From CADEFX01 sp963806735 (GTDB lineage Bacteria > Pseudomonadota > Alphaproteobacteria > Rhizobiales > Hyphomicrobiaceae), in the NCBI GenBank assembly GCA_963806735.1, contig CAWEBE010000081.1, positions 388,652-452,651 of the forward strand: a stretch of 64,000 bases of DNA, read 5' to 3'. Made by a program: the position numbers and the translations under genes. The stretch's first letter is position 1. Each line of letters starts with the position of its first letter. Of this stretch, positions 1 to 10,262 are shown piece after piece. The notes below the pieces were generated by a model. That model had not been told where the DNA came from and ran no database searches. It worked only from the letters and a program-made list of their open reading frames with translations.

Positions 1-1443
1 CGCAAGATTGCGCCGTGCGCTGGCGCTGTAGAGACCAATCAGCATCAGGCCACCCGGCGCGAGGCACTTGCTCAGTGCGCGCCAGCCATCGAGAGGCCTT
101 GTCATATGATGCAGCACGCCGATGCACTCGATGACATGGAAGCGGCCGAGCAACGACGGCTCGACTGTTTCGATCTGTTGAATGTCGGCGTGCAGGAACC
201 GGACGTTGCGCGCACCCATGCGCTCGGCCATTGTCGAGGCGTAGCCGAGACTAGGCAGAGCAATGTCGAAAGCCGTGACGCGGGCGTTCGCGCCGTAGTC
301 GAAGGCGGCTGAAACGGCTTGGCGTCCAGTGCCGCAACCAGCGATTAGAACTTCGAACGGCCGTTGCAGAAAACTGAGCTCCTCCGGTTTGAAAACGGAG
401 TTGAGCCGCTTGAGGTAGTGCCCTTTCCTGTACGTGAGCACGCTCGTCCAGCGCGGATACGGGCTCGTGCCGTACATATCGGCAACTTTCACCGACGTTT
501 CGTCAGAGATCGCCCCCATCCGTGGAATTTTGGCGGCGTGCCCGCGCACCCCGCTCTCCTCCGCGAGGCGCCCTTGAAGTGCCTGGCGCAGCAGCACGGG
601 CTCGAGCTTAGTCAAATCGTCGGTACGAATGCCTTGCCCAAGCGTTTCCGTAGGGGGCCGATACATCGAACGCAGGAAGAGCGTGTGGCAGCTTTCCGGG
701 TCGCCTTCCAGAACACGATCGCGGGGAATGGCCTGCGCCTTTAGAGCGCTCATCTCCTCGGCCGTCTCGGGCCATACGAATTCGTTGAGCCAGCATTGCT
801 GCAGAAGCATAGCTGAGAAGCGCATCAATGCGCGATCCGCAAAGCGGGCCCGCGGGACTTCCAGCAGCAGGACAGAGCGGATAGCCGTCAGCAGATCCTC
901 GATCTGCGGGTTTGTGACAATTCCCCTGCGGAGGGTCTCGAGAAACAGGCGGTCCTGGAGGGCTTCGCCTGTCGCGCTGACGCAAAGACCGCGGGCCACA
1001 TCGAGCCAGCCTTGCGATCGACCCTCGTCAAGCGCCTGTCGCAGGATGCCATTCCGCGAGCGATGGTGCAGGATCGCAGCCGTGAGCAGATCACGGTCAG
1101 CCGTATCGTGTGCCAGGGTGGCAAGCAATCCTTCGTCATCGAGCCGGACGCCGTTAGGCAGAGTTCCTCTATCGAGAAGCCAGCATAGGCGACGCGAGGC
1201 CGCCGTCATGCTCGGGGCAAGCCGTAACGCCGTAGTCAATTGCTCGGCTGCCGCTCCGACTTCTCCGAGTGCCTCGAGCGCGAGCGCGAAACTGAAGCGG
1301 TACTGCGCGTTTGCAGCATCCCCTTTCACCGCGGCGAGAAAGCACTTCCTCGCCTTCCGAAGGCTTCCTGCGCTAATGGCGGCAGCACCCGAAGCCGCCC
1401 AGTCTGCGGCGTTGCGCGCGCGCGTGGATTGCTGGAGGTGCAT
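1..1443 (-). CDS. TPR-containing class I SAM-dependent methyltransferase (C-terminus outside window)
   Basis: The minus-strand frame whose codons begin at positions 3k+3 is open from 1503 to the window edge. From Met at 1443 it gives 481 codons without a stop. The N-terminal ~100 residues are Ala/Leu/Arg-rich helices resembling tetratricopeptide repeats. The middle part is helical and ends in an SPYPRW motif (near 510-525). A Rossmann SAM-binding motif IAGCGTGR follows near 325-350, then ECIGVLHHM and LAPGGLMLIGLYS near 30-145. This is the TPR-methyltransferase architecture common in rhizobia; the substrate is unknown. The start is doubtful. The same frame reads plausibly upstream (IDAAEEHFSARERL) to a stop at 1504-1506 with no start codon, so the true N-terminus may lie upstream across a frameshift. 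Product class is fairly sure, start is not. Confidence 0.8.
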   Translation of the reverse strand, partial: MHLQQSTRARNAADWAASGAAAISAGSLRKARKCFLAAVKGDAANAQYRFSFALALEALGEVGAAAEQLTTALRLAPSMTAASRRLCWLLDRGTLPNGVRLDDEGLLATLAHDTADRDLLTAAILHHRSRNGILRQALDEGRSQGWLDVARGLCVSATGEALQDRLFLETLRRGIVTNPQIEDLLTAIRSVLLLEVPRARFADRALMRFSAMLLQQCWLNEFVWPETAEEMSALKAQAIPRDRVLEGDPESCHTLFLRSMYRPPTETLGQGIRTDDLTKLEPVLLRQALQGRLAEESGVRGHAAKIPRMGAISDETSVKVADMYGTSPYPRWTSVLTYRKGHYLKRLNSVFKPEELSFLQRPFEVLIAGCGTGRQAVSAAFDYGANARVTAFDIALPSLGYASTMAERMGARNVRFLHADIQQIETVEPSLLGRFHVIECIGVLHHMTRPLDGWRALSKCLAPGGLMLIGLYSASARRNLA

Positions 1444-1805
1444 GAAGTGTCTCGCGGCACGCAGCCGCTCACGCGCAGAAAAATGTTCTTCTGCCGCATC
1501 GATTCAGGCTTGGGCTTTATCTCGGCGAACTGCAGCGAGAGCATGCGCATCTCTTTGCGCAGCGTCGTTGCTCGATCGGTCGAACTAGCTCGGGAGATTT
1601 CTTGTCGTCATGCGCTGCAGTCTCGCCGTTGTATCGGGCAGGGAACTCTTCACGCGGCCGCCGGTACTGCCGCCCACCGCGTCAGCAAGATCCAATCCAA
1701 CGCAGACCGATGACGGGCGTTTGAAGAAAGGATCAGCTTTTCGTGATTTGCACGAATGCACTGCCGGGCTCTACCGAGCATGCGAAGCAACTATGGCGGA
1801 CGCGA
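1444..1805. other. Intergenic region between divergent methyltransferase and AraC genes
   Basis: About 360 bases hold no convincing complete gene. 1444-1503 still reads as methyltransferase-like protein on the minus strand, and a short minus frame (1550 downwards) could supply an upstream N-terminus if a base were missing near the GAATC site at 1501-1506. The rest should hold the divergent promoters; I recognise no operator. Confidence 0.4.
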
Positions 1806-2807
1806 ATGCGCAAACCACATGTCGGCGCTCGCAACAGCGATGCCCGAGCCTTCCAGCAAAGGACGTTTGCGGACAAGGCCGAGGCAGAACACTTCCTTTC
1901 GAACATTGCGGACAGTATTTCAGCAGCCCGCTTCGAAGGAACGCCCAGCGAGTTTCATTTGAGCTATGCAGGAGGCGCGCTCGGGCATTGCGATCTGCAT
2001 CGCGGGACTCACTCCAAGCTGTCCTTCAAGATCACACGCGCAGACGAGTATCACATCGTCCTTCCGTTGAAGCAGGGCGCCCGCTTCACCGGGGGGCACG
2101 GCACGAGCAACGTTGTTGCCGGCCGGTCCGCTATCCTTCTTCCGCCGAGACTCGAAGGACATTTCGATGTGCAAGGAGGGACGACCGGCTTCTCGCTGAT
2201 TGCATCCGCGACATCGGTTGCTGCCCGGGCTGGTGACCTGATCGGCGATGACGGCGGGCTCGGCTCACCCCATCAGACGGCGGTGATGCTGGATCACGCG
2301 GATCCCGTCGTGAAGACGCTGGTCCGCAACGTTTCCAACGTGTTTCACGAGATGCAGAACCTGTCGCATATCGGCCTGTCATCGCTGGCGTCGGCGAATT
2401 TCGACGATCTGTTGCTGAGTCTGGCGACTGCCATCATATGGCCTTCGGTGCAAAGCCGTGCCGGTCGGCGTGTCACGGACCCAGGAACGGCCATCGTGCA
2501 ACGTGCTCGTGACTTCATCGACGCGCATGCCTCGGAGCCCATTCGCCTTGCGGATCTCGCGCGGGTTCTCGGCGTGGGGCTCAGATCGCTGCAGAGCGGA
2601 TTTCGCCGTCATGTCGGATGCTCGCCGCGCGAGTATCTCATGAACTGCCGCCTGCAGCTCGCGCGGTCGCGCCTGCTCTCGGCCGATCCCGGCGCAAAGG
2701 TTTCAACGGTGGCTTTCGATTGCGGGTTCAGCGATCTTGCCGTGTTCTCGGCGAGGTATCGCCTGGTGTTCGGGGAACTGCCCTCAGAGACGTTACGCAG
2801 GCGCTGA
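1806..2807 (+). CDS. AraC/XylS-family transcriptional regulator
   Basis: This is a 333-residue DNA-binding regulator. The N-terminal ~200 residues look like the AraC_binding_2 ligand/dimerisation domain. The C-terminal ~105 residues form the double helix-turn-helix typical of AraC/XylS proteins, with IRLADLARVLGVGLRSLQ as the first HTH, then FRRHVGCSPREYL, and the second HTH ending in ...FSDLAVFSARYRLVFGELPS. I use ATG 1806; GTG at 1743 in the same frame would add 21 residues with little protein character. It is divergent from the methyltransferase and convergent with ubiE. The target is unknown. The family is clear, the start less so. Confidence 0.85.
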   Translation: MRKPHVGARNSDARAFQQRTFADKAEAEHFLSNIADSISAARFEGTPSEFHLSYAGGALGHCDLHRGTHSKLSFKITRADEYHIVLPLKQGARFTGGHGTSNVVAGRSAILLPPRLEGHFDVQGGTTGFSLIASATSVAARAGDLIGDDGGLGSPHQTAVMLDHADPVVKTLVRNVSNVFHEMQNLSHIGLSSLASANFDDLLLSLATAIIWPSVQSRAGRRVTDPGTAIVQRARDFIDAHASEPIRLADLARVLGVGLRSLQSGFRRHVGCSPREYLMNCRLQLARSRLLSADPGAKVSTVAFDCGFSDLAVFSARYRLVFGELPSETLRRR

Positions 2808-2831
2808 CGCTGGCCGGCGCCGCAAGTGGTC

Positions 2832-3596
2832 TCAAATCCGCCAGCCTGAGTGAATGGCGGCGATGCCGCCGGTCAGGTTGCGGTAGGACACGCGGGCAAA
2901 ACCGGCTGTTCGGATCATAGCGGCGAAGCGTTCCTGCGAGGGGAACTTGCGAATGCTCTCTACCAGATAGCGATAGGGATCGCTGTCACCTGCCGCCAGT
3001 GCACCCAGGCGCGGAATAACCTCGAAGGAGTGGAAGTCGTATAGCCGGTCGAGGATCGGCACATCGACGTGCGAGAACTCGAGGCACAGGAAGCGGCCGC
3101 CTGGCTTGAGCACGCGGTACGCCTCAGACAGAGCGCGATCGATGTGCGTGACGTTGCGGATACCGAACCCGATCGTGCACGCATCGAACGTGCGGTTCGC
3201 GAACGGCAGCGCCTCGGCGTTGGCTTCCACGAGATCAATACGGTCGGACCGACCCTCGCGCTCGATCTTGCGCCGGCCGACATCCAGCATCGGCGGGCTG
3301 ATGTCGCAAATGACTGCCCTGCATTCGGGTCCGCCAGCCTTCACATAGCGCAGGGCGATGTCGCCGGTGCCGCCGGCAATATCGAGAAGGCGGAACGGCT
3401 GCGGCCCTTTTGGAGGGCCGAGCATGACCACGAGATCATCTTTCCACAACCGGTGCAGGCCACCCGACATCAGGTCGTTCATCAGATCGTAGCGATCCGC
3501 GACCTTGGCAAAGACGTCGTTGACGAGGCCTTGCCGGGCGCCGGCAGGAACGTCATTGAATCCGAAGCTGGTGTTGGTGGCGTCTGGCTTGACCAT
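2832..3596 (-). CDS. ubiE: Ubiquinone/menaquinone C-methyltransferase UbiE
   Basis: Predicted 254-residue SAM-dependent C-methyltransferase of ubiquinone (COQ5-like) and menaquinone synthesis. It shows the family signature near the N-terminus (VFAKVADRYDLMNDLMSGGLHRLWK, residues ~27-51), motif I LLDIAGGTGDIAL at ~70-82, the mid signature RTFDACTIGFGIRNV, and the C-terminal block IAAIHSGWRI expected of UbiE. The frame is open upstream to 3713, but Met 3596 fits the family length and the upstream part is low complexity. It lies 62 bases downstream of a small conserved gene on the same strand. The call is very secure. Confidence 0.96.
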   Translation of the reverse strand: MVKPDATNTSFGFNDVPAGARQGLVNDVFAKVADRYDLMNDLMSGGLHRLWKDDLVVMLGPPKGPQPFRLLDIAGGTGDIALRYVKAGGPECRAVICDISPPMLDVGRRKIEREGRSDRIDLVEANAEALPFANRTFDACTIGFGIRNVTHIDRALSEAYRVLKPGGRFLCLEFSHVDVPILDRLYDFHSFEVIPRLGALAAGDSDPYRYLVESIRKFPSQERFAAMIRTAGFARVSYRNLTGGIAAIHSGWRI

Positions 3597-3658
3597 GGGC
3601 GGACCATATTCAAAGCCGGGCGAACATGCCACTCGGGTTCGGCCCGGCCGGTTGCGCC

Positions 3659-3841
3659 TCAGCCCTGGCGCGGACCGTGCAGGTGACGCAGGGCCGCTTC
3701 GATGCGACGCCAAGTCTCAGCCTGGGCCCGGTCCCCGTTGCTTTCCAGATCGGCGGCCTTGCGCGCCGCTTCGGCGATGGCTTTAGGCCCGTGGGCATCG
3801 AGGAGCTTGCGCGCGTGCGCGTGGATCTCGGTCGCGAGCAT
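3659..3841 (-). CDS. Small conserved rhizobial protein (60 aa), unknown function
   Basis: A short minus-strand gene starting at ATG 3841, preceded at good spacing by GGAGGAA; an in-frame ATG at 3859 lacks such a site. The product is soluble, helical and charged (AHARKLLDAHGPKAIAEAARK, then a WRRIEAALRHL helix). I remember similar short proteins in Bradyrhizobium relatives with no assigned function. It lies between paaK and ubiE on the same strand and may be co-transcribed with either. Confidence 0.65.
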   Translation of the reverse strand: MLATEIHAHARKLLDAHGPKAIAEAARKAADLESNGDRAQAETWRRIEAALRHLHGPRQG

Positions 3842-3931
3842 GCCGTTCCTCCGCATCATTGCAGCGATGATCGTGCATATGGTCCCCGCAGCAGGCGAGA
3901 CAACCCCAGGCCTACACTTGCGTGAGGCAGC

Positions 3932-5242
<1,311 letters not shown>

Positions 5243-5270
5243 CTCATCCTCCTAGCGTCCCTGTCACTGA

Positions 5271-5705
5271 TCACGTATCTTGTACGAGCGTTCCGGGAAT
5301 GGCGCGGCTGAACCCGCGGAATTCAGCTATCAGCTCACCCGCATCGGTCTTGACGGTCACGTCGTAGATGCCGCTGCGCTCGCCGCGATGGCGCTCGCGG
5401 GCCTCGGCGATGAGCCGCATGCCGAGCCGGCCAGGCGCGATGAAGGCGATCTGGCAATTCTGCGCCACGTTCTTCTGATTGTGGGAATTGCAGGCGAAGG
5501 CAAAAGCCGAGTCGGCAAGGAGGAAGATGAATCCGCCGTGACAGGTGCCGTGTCCATTCACCATGGTTTCAGTGATGGCCATCGAGAGCACAGCCGATCC
5601 GGGCGTCACGTGCTCGAGGCGCATGCCGAGGCCACGGCTCGCCCTGTCCTCGGCCCACATGGCCTCCGCGCTGCGTCGGGCAAGGGTAGCGGAATCCTCG
5701 GCCAT
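5271..5705 (-). CDS. paaI: Hydroxyphenylacetyl-CoA thioesterase PaaI
   Basis: A 144-residue hot-dog-fold thioesterase that rescues CoA from dead-end ring-hydroxylated phenylacetyl-CoA intermediates. Key block: VNGHGTCHGGFIFLLADSAF at ~49-68, followed by the FACNSHN segment of PaaI. It sits 6 bases downstream of paaG and 28 bases upstream of paaK, so it is very probably part of the paa operon. Confidence 0.94.
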   Translation of the reverse strand: MAEDSATLARRSAEAMWAEDRASRGLGMRLEHVTPGSAVLSMAITETMVNGHGTCHGGFIFLLADSAFAFACNSHNQKNVAQNCQIAFIAPGRLGMRLIAEARERHRGERSGIYDVTVKTDAGELIAEFRGFSRAIPGTLVQDT

Positions 5706-5711
5706 GTCGGG

Positions 5712-6506
5712 TTAGCTCGGCCGCCCGGTGAAATTCGGCGTGCGCTTTTCCAAAAACGAGCCCACACCCTCGGCGTAGTCGGGGGATTTTCCAGCCTTGC
5801 TCTGCAACTCACGCTCCAGATCGAGCTGTGCCGGCAGAGCGTTTCCGGCTGATGCGTCGAGAGCGGCCTTGGTCAACGCGAGCCCGTAGGTTGGGCCGAG
5901 AGCGAGCCGGTTCGCAAGCGCATCCACTTCTGCCGCAAGCTTGTCATCGTCCACTGCCTTCCAGATCAACCCCCAGGCTTCGGCCTTGTCGGCGATCAGC
6001 GGCTCGGCAAGCATGGAAAGGCCCCTGGCACGTGCTTCGCCGACGAGACGCGGCAGGAACCATGTGCTGCCGCAATCCGGCACCAGACCGATCTTGGCAA
6101 AAGCCTGCATGAAACTGGCCGAGCGAGCCGCGTAGACCAAGTCGCAAGCGAGAGCCAGGCTCGCGCCTGCGCCAGCGGCGAGCCCGTTGACGGCGGCAAC
6201 AACTGGTTTGGGCAACGTCCTGATGAGGCGAATGATCGGATTGTAGCGGTCGAGCACGAGACCGAGGTCTGGCTGAGGCCCGCCCTTGACGTAGACGCCG
6301 TCGGCAAGATCCTGTCCAGCCGAAAAGGCGCGGCCGGCGCCGGTCAGGATCACGACGCGGCACGCCGGGTCGCTACCTGCGCTTGCCAGCGCAGTCTCGA
6401 GGTCCGCCATCATCATCCGGTTGAAGGCGTTGAGCTTGTCGGGGCGGTTGAGCGTCAAGCGCGTGATTCCGCCGCCCGTTTGCACCAGCACTGTCGCGTC
6501 GGCCAT
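5712..6506 (-). CDS. paaG: Enoyl-CoA hydratase/isomerase PaaG (1,2-epoxyphenylacetyl-CoA isomerase)
   Basis: A 264-residue crotonase-family protein. Oxyanion-hole segments GAGRAFSAGQDL and AAVNGLAAGAGASLALACDL are visible, followed by KIGLVPDCGSTWFLPRLVG, close to PaaG, which isomerises the ring epoxide to the oxepin. It is the promoter-proximal gene of the paa set. The 193-base gap to the divergent binding-protein gene (starts at 6700) must carry both promoters. PaaB/PaaF-type hydratase is a less likely alternative. Confidence 0.9.
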   Translation of the reverse strand: MADATVLVQTGGGITRLTLNRPDKLNAFNRMMMADLETALASAGSDPACRVVILTGAGRAFSAGQDLADGVYVKGGPQPDLGLVLDRYNPIIRLIRTLPKPVVAAVNGLAAGAGASLALACDLVYAARSASFMQAFAKIGLVPDCGSTWFLPRLVGEARARGLSMLAEPLIADKAEAWGLIWKAVDDDKLAAEVDALANRLALGPTYGLALTKAALDASAGNALPAQLDLERELQSKAGKSPDYAEGVGSFLEKRTPNFTGRPS

Positions 6507-6699
6507 GGGGCGTCTCCGCTTTTGCGTCGAGCAATCGCAATGCCCTGGATCGCGTTAGTGGAAGGCCATTCCAAAAAAGCGTCAAACGTATGCGAGCCGC
6601 ACAAGGGTGAGCGAACGCCATTGCATCGACCAGATTTGCTCACAACATGCTAAAGTCTACAAGGCACCAAAAGAAGAGATGAACGGGAGCGACCGAGCC

Positions 6700-7896
6700 A
6701 TGCGGAGTTTGTTACGACTGATAATTGCTGCCGTCGGTTTGGTTTTTGCCGGCCAAGCCTTGGCGCAAGGCACGATCAAGATCGGTGAGCTCAACAGCTA
6801 CAAGACGGTCCCGGCATTTCTCGAGCCCTATCGGAAGGGCTGGGAGCTTGCCGTGGAGGAAGTGAACAAGGCTGGCGGGATCGGCGGCAGGCAGCTCGAA
6901 GTCGTGTCGCGGGATGACAATGGGACGCCGGGCGATGCCGTGAGGGCAGCCGAGGAGCTGGTATCGCGCGAGAACGTGGCGTTGCTCACAGGCACTTTTC
7001 TCTCGCACGTCGGCCTCGCCGTCGCGGACTTCGCCAAGCAACGTCAGGTGCTGTTCGTTGCTGCCGAACCGCTGACCGACAAGATCGTCTGGGAAAGCGG
7101 CAACAAGTACACGTATCGGCTGCGCGCCTCGACCTATATGCAGACGTCCATGCTCGTTGCAGACGCGATTAAGCTGAACAAAAAGCGCTGGGCGCTCGTC
7201 TATCCGAACTATGAATACGGCCAGTCGGCCATAGCCTCCTTCAAGGTCCTCATGACCGAGAAGCAGCCAGGCGTGGAGTTCGTGGTCGAGCAGGCCGCAC
7301 CGCTTGGCAAGATCGATGCGGGTGCGGTAGCGCAGGCGGTGGCGGATGCGCAGCCCGACGCCATATTCAACGTCACCTTCGGTGCCGACTTGCAGAAATT
7401 CGTGCGCGAGGGCGAGACACGCGGCCTGTTCAAGGACCGCTCCGTGTTCAGCGTGCTCGGCGGCGAGCCTGAGTATCTGGATCCCCTAAAAGAAGAAGCT
7501 CCGGTTGGTTGGTACGTTACTGGATACCCCTGGCAGGCGATTGACACGCCCGAGCACAAGGCCTTTCTGGAAGCCTACAAGGCCAAGTTCAACGATTATC
7601 CGCGTCTCGGCTCCGTGGTCGGCTACGCCACCATCCACACGATCGCGGCTGTGCTCAAGAAGGCCGGGGCCGTCGATACCGAGAAGCTCGTCGCGGCCAT
7701 GGACGGTCTCGAGGTCGGTACGCCGTTCGGGAAAATCATGTATCGCCCGCTGGATCACCAGTCGACGATGGGAGCCTATGTTGGACGTACGGCTGTTAAG
7801 GATGGCAAGGGCGTGATGGTGGACTGGCGTTACGAGCCGGGGGACAGGCATCTTCCATCAGATGCTGTGATCAAAGCCAAGCGGCCGGCTAACTGA
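6700..7896 (+). CDS. ABC transporter periplasmic substrate-binding protein (LIV/Peripla_BP_6 type)
   Basis: A 398-residue secreted protein. Met 6700 begins a clean signal peptide (SLLRLIIAAVGLVFAGQALAQ, cleavage after AQA/LAQ), and GGGAG precedes it at suitable spacing; the frame is open to 6607. The mature part starts TIKIGELNSYKTVPAF and shows the type I fold features of branched-chain amino-acid and aromatic-acid binding proteins (PYRKGWELAVEEVNKAGGIGGR, then ASTYMQTSMLVADAI and YPNYEYGQSA). Divergent from paaG, it may bind an aromatic acid (inference). No LivH/M/G/F genes follow, so its membrane partner is unclear. Confidence 0.9.
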   Translation: MRSLLRLIIAAVGLVFAGQALAQGTIKIGELNSYKTVPAFLEPYRKGWELAVEEVNKAGGIGGRQLEVVSRDDNGTPGDAVRAAEELVSRENVALLTGTFLSHVGLAVADFAKQRQVLFVAAEPLTDKIVWESGNKYTYRLRASTYMQTSMLVADAIKLNKKRWALVYPNYEYGQSAIASFKVLMTEKQPGVEFVVEQAAPLGKIDAGAVAQAVADAQPDAIFNVTFGADLQKFVREGETRGLFKDRSVFSVLGGEPEYLDPLKEEAPVGWYVTGYPWQAIDTPEHKAFLEAYKAKFNDYPRLGSVVGYATIHTIAAVLKKAGAVDTEKLVAAMDGLEVGTPFGKIMYRPLDHQSTMGAYVGRTAVKDGKGVMVDWRYEPGDRHLPSDAVIKAKRPAN

Positions 7897-7930
7897 GGTT
7901 CGAGCGAGTAACGGCGGGCAAGGGGAAGCA

Positions 7931-9311
7931 ATGGCCGTTGTCATTGGCGTGTTCGCCTACATCGCGCTGCAGTTTGCGATCGGCATATGGGTGTCCCGTC
8001 GCATCCGTGACGAGAAGGACTACATCCTCGGCGGCCGCCAACTCGGCGTGACGCTGGCGTCCTTCTCCGTGTTTGCCACCTGGTTCGGCGCCGAAACTGT
8101 GATCGGATCGTCGGGCCGTGTGTACCAGCAGGGCCTTTCCGGCGCGCAGGGCGAGCCCTTCGCCTACGCCATCGGCATTGTCATCATGGGTTTGTTCTTC
8201 GCCGTTCCGCTCTGGCGGCGCGGGATAGTTACGTTCGGCGACTTCTTCCGCGACCGTTTCTCGCCCGGTGTAGAGAAGCTGACCGTCGTACTGTTGGTGC
8301 CGGGATCAGTGCTGTGGGCAGCCGCGCAGATCCGCGGCTTCGGCCAGGTCATGAGCGCGACATCGACCCTCGACCTTCGTCTGGCCATGACAATCGCCGC
8401 CGCGGTTGTCATTGCCTATACCGTGTTCGGAGGATTGCTCGCGGATGTTTATACGGATTTCATCCAGGGCATCGCCATCATCGTGGGATTGCTGGCGATC
8501 CTTCTTGCAGTGGTTGTGCAAACCGGCAGTCCAGCCATCCTGTTGGCTGACATAGACGTTGCTCGCCTGCAACCGATGAGCCCCGATCAATCCCTGCTCG
8601 AGTTCGTTGAGCAGTGGGCCATCCCGATCTGCGGTTCCCTCGTCGCGGTGGAGTTGATATCGCGCGTCCTCGCCTGCCGATCGCCCGAGGTTGCTCGTCG
8701 AGCCACGCCTCTCGGCGGTGGCCTCTACCTTGCCGTCGCGCTGATCCCAGTTTACTTGGGTTTCATCGGACCGAATTTGGTGCCGGTCCTCGATGAGCCC
8801 GAACAGCTCTCGATGGAGCTGGCAAAGACCTATCTGCCGACAGTTCTGTACGTCATGTTCGCTGGCGCCCTGATTTCGGCCATTCTATCCACGGTCGAAC
8901 TCGGCGCTGTTGGCTGCCGCGTCCCTGGTTTCACATAATATCTATCTGCGCATGCGGCCTGATCTCTCCGAGCAGGGAAAAGTGCGAGCAGCGCGCGTAG
9001 GCGTGGCCGTACTGGGTATCCTGGCTTACCTGCTGGCGCTGCGCTCGAGCGGCATCTCGGAACTGGTCGAGACGGCATCGGCCTTTGCCAGTGCCGGCAT
9101 ATTCGTGGCGCTTGCCTTTGGCCTTTTCACGAGCTTCGGCGGAGCGGCGAGCGCGTCTGCGGCGATCGCCGCGGGAGCGTTGGTCTGGGCGGCAGGCAAG
9201 TTCGTTTTGGATGTGCCGACCCCTTATTTGGCTGGTCTTCTCGCGGCCGTCGCGGCCTACATTGCCGTCGCTCTGGTTGAGCGGCGCAAGGTGGGGCAAC
9301 CGGTCGCGTGA
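7931..9311 (+). pseudogene. Sodium:solute symporter (SSS family), interrupted by one +1 frameshift
   Basis: Two overlapping frames (7931-8938 and 8910-9311) together give one 459-residue SSS permease. The start is MAVVIGVFAYIALQFAIGIWV, with SSS hallmarks SVFATWFGAETVIGSSG and GGLLADVYTDFIQG and about a dozen hydrophobic segments. At 8894-8905 the sequence reads GTCGAACTCGG. Removing one A gives GTCGACTCGG, and the protein continues as TVDSALLAAASLVSHNIYLR, the conserved family segment. The break is probably an assembly error, since no other damage is seen. The gene follows the binding protein by 34 bases, so it may be in the same transcript. Confidence 0.85.
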
Positions 9312-9455
9312 GATCACCGATCGGCTGAAAATTTCGGGGGATGCAATGCCTGGGGTCGGCCTGTAGACTGCCGACACTTGCGCCGCGGGACCGGCATGCC
9401 TCTTGCGGAGCACAGCATGCACGAGCACGGCGATAAAAGCTTGGAGGACGCCTGA

Positions 9456-10262
9456 GTGAACCAGAATCCGCAAACCACGGCGCCTCTGCTGCAGGTGAGC
9501 GGAGTGACACTGCAGTACAAGACCAAGCATCATCTGGTCACTGCCACCTATCGCGTGAGCTTCGATGTGCTGCCGTCCGACCGTTTCGTCGTGCTGGGTC
9601 CATCCGGTTGCGGAAAGTCCACCATTCTGAAAGCCGTCGGAGGCTACATGAGCCCGACCGAGGGCACCATGAAGCTCAAGGGGCAAATCATCCGCCGGCC
9701 GGGGCCGGACCGGGTGATGGTCTTTCAGGAGTTCGACCAGCTTCTGCCGTGGAAGACCGTCAAGAAGAACGTGATGTTCGCGCTCGAGGCCTCGGGCAAG
9801 CTCAAGGGTAAGGCGGCCGAAGACAAGGCCATGCAGTACATCGAGAAGGTAAACCTTTCCAAGTTCGCCAACAGCTACCCGCACACGTTGTCAGGCGGCA
9901 TGAAGCAGCGCGTCGCCATTGCTCGGGCCATGGCGATGGAGCCCGACATCCTGATGATGGACGAGCCGTTTGCGGCACTCGACGCCCTGACCCGCCGCAA
10001 GATGCAGGACGAGCTATTGCAGCTCTGGGAGGACACGCGCTTCACGGTCCTGTTTGTGACGCACTCGATCCCCGAGGCCGTGCGGATCGGCAACCGTATC
10101 CTGCTGCTGTCGCCACATCCGGGTCAGGTGAAGGCAGAGCTCAACAGCGACGGGACCGACGAAATCGACGCTCGGCATGGCGTCAAGCTCTCCGAGCATA
10201 TCCATCGCATGCTGTTCGCCGATCAGGTCGAGGAGCAAGAAGGAGTGCCCGTCCATGAATGA
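9456..10262 (+). CDS. ABC transporter ATP-binding protein (nitrate/sulfonate/taurine type)
   Basis: A 268-residue ATPase with Walker A GPSGCGKST (~48-56), Q-loop VFQEFDQLLPWKTV, signature LSGGMKQRVAIARAMAM and Walker B ILMMDEPFAALDALTRR, followed by the H-loop VTHSIPEAVRIG. The QLLPW segment and PEAV are typical of the TauB/SsuB/NrtD group. Start is GTG 9456 with GGAGG nearby. The 3' end overlaps the permease start by 8 bases, indicating translational coupling. No TauA/SsuA-type binding protein is adjacent. Confidence 0.93.
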   Translation: MNQNPQTTAPLLQVSGVTLQYKTKHHLVTATYRVSFDVLPSDRFVVLGPSGCGKSTILKAVGGYMSPTEGTMKLKGQIIRRPGPDRVMVFQEFDQLLPWKTVKKNVMFALEASGKLKGKAAEDKAMQYIEKVNLSKFANSYPHTLSGGMKQRVAIARAMAMEPDILMMDEPFAALDALTRRKMQDELLQLWEDTRFTVLFVTHSIPEAVRIGNRILLLSPHPGQVKAELNSDGTDEIDARHGVKLSEHIHRMLFADQVEEQEGVPVHE

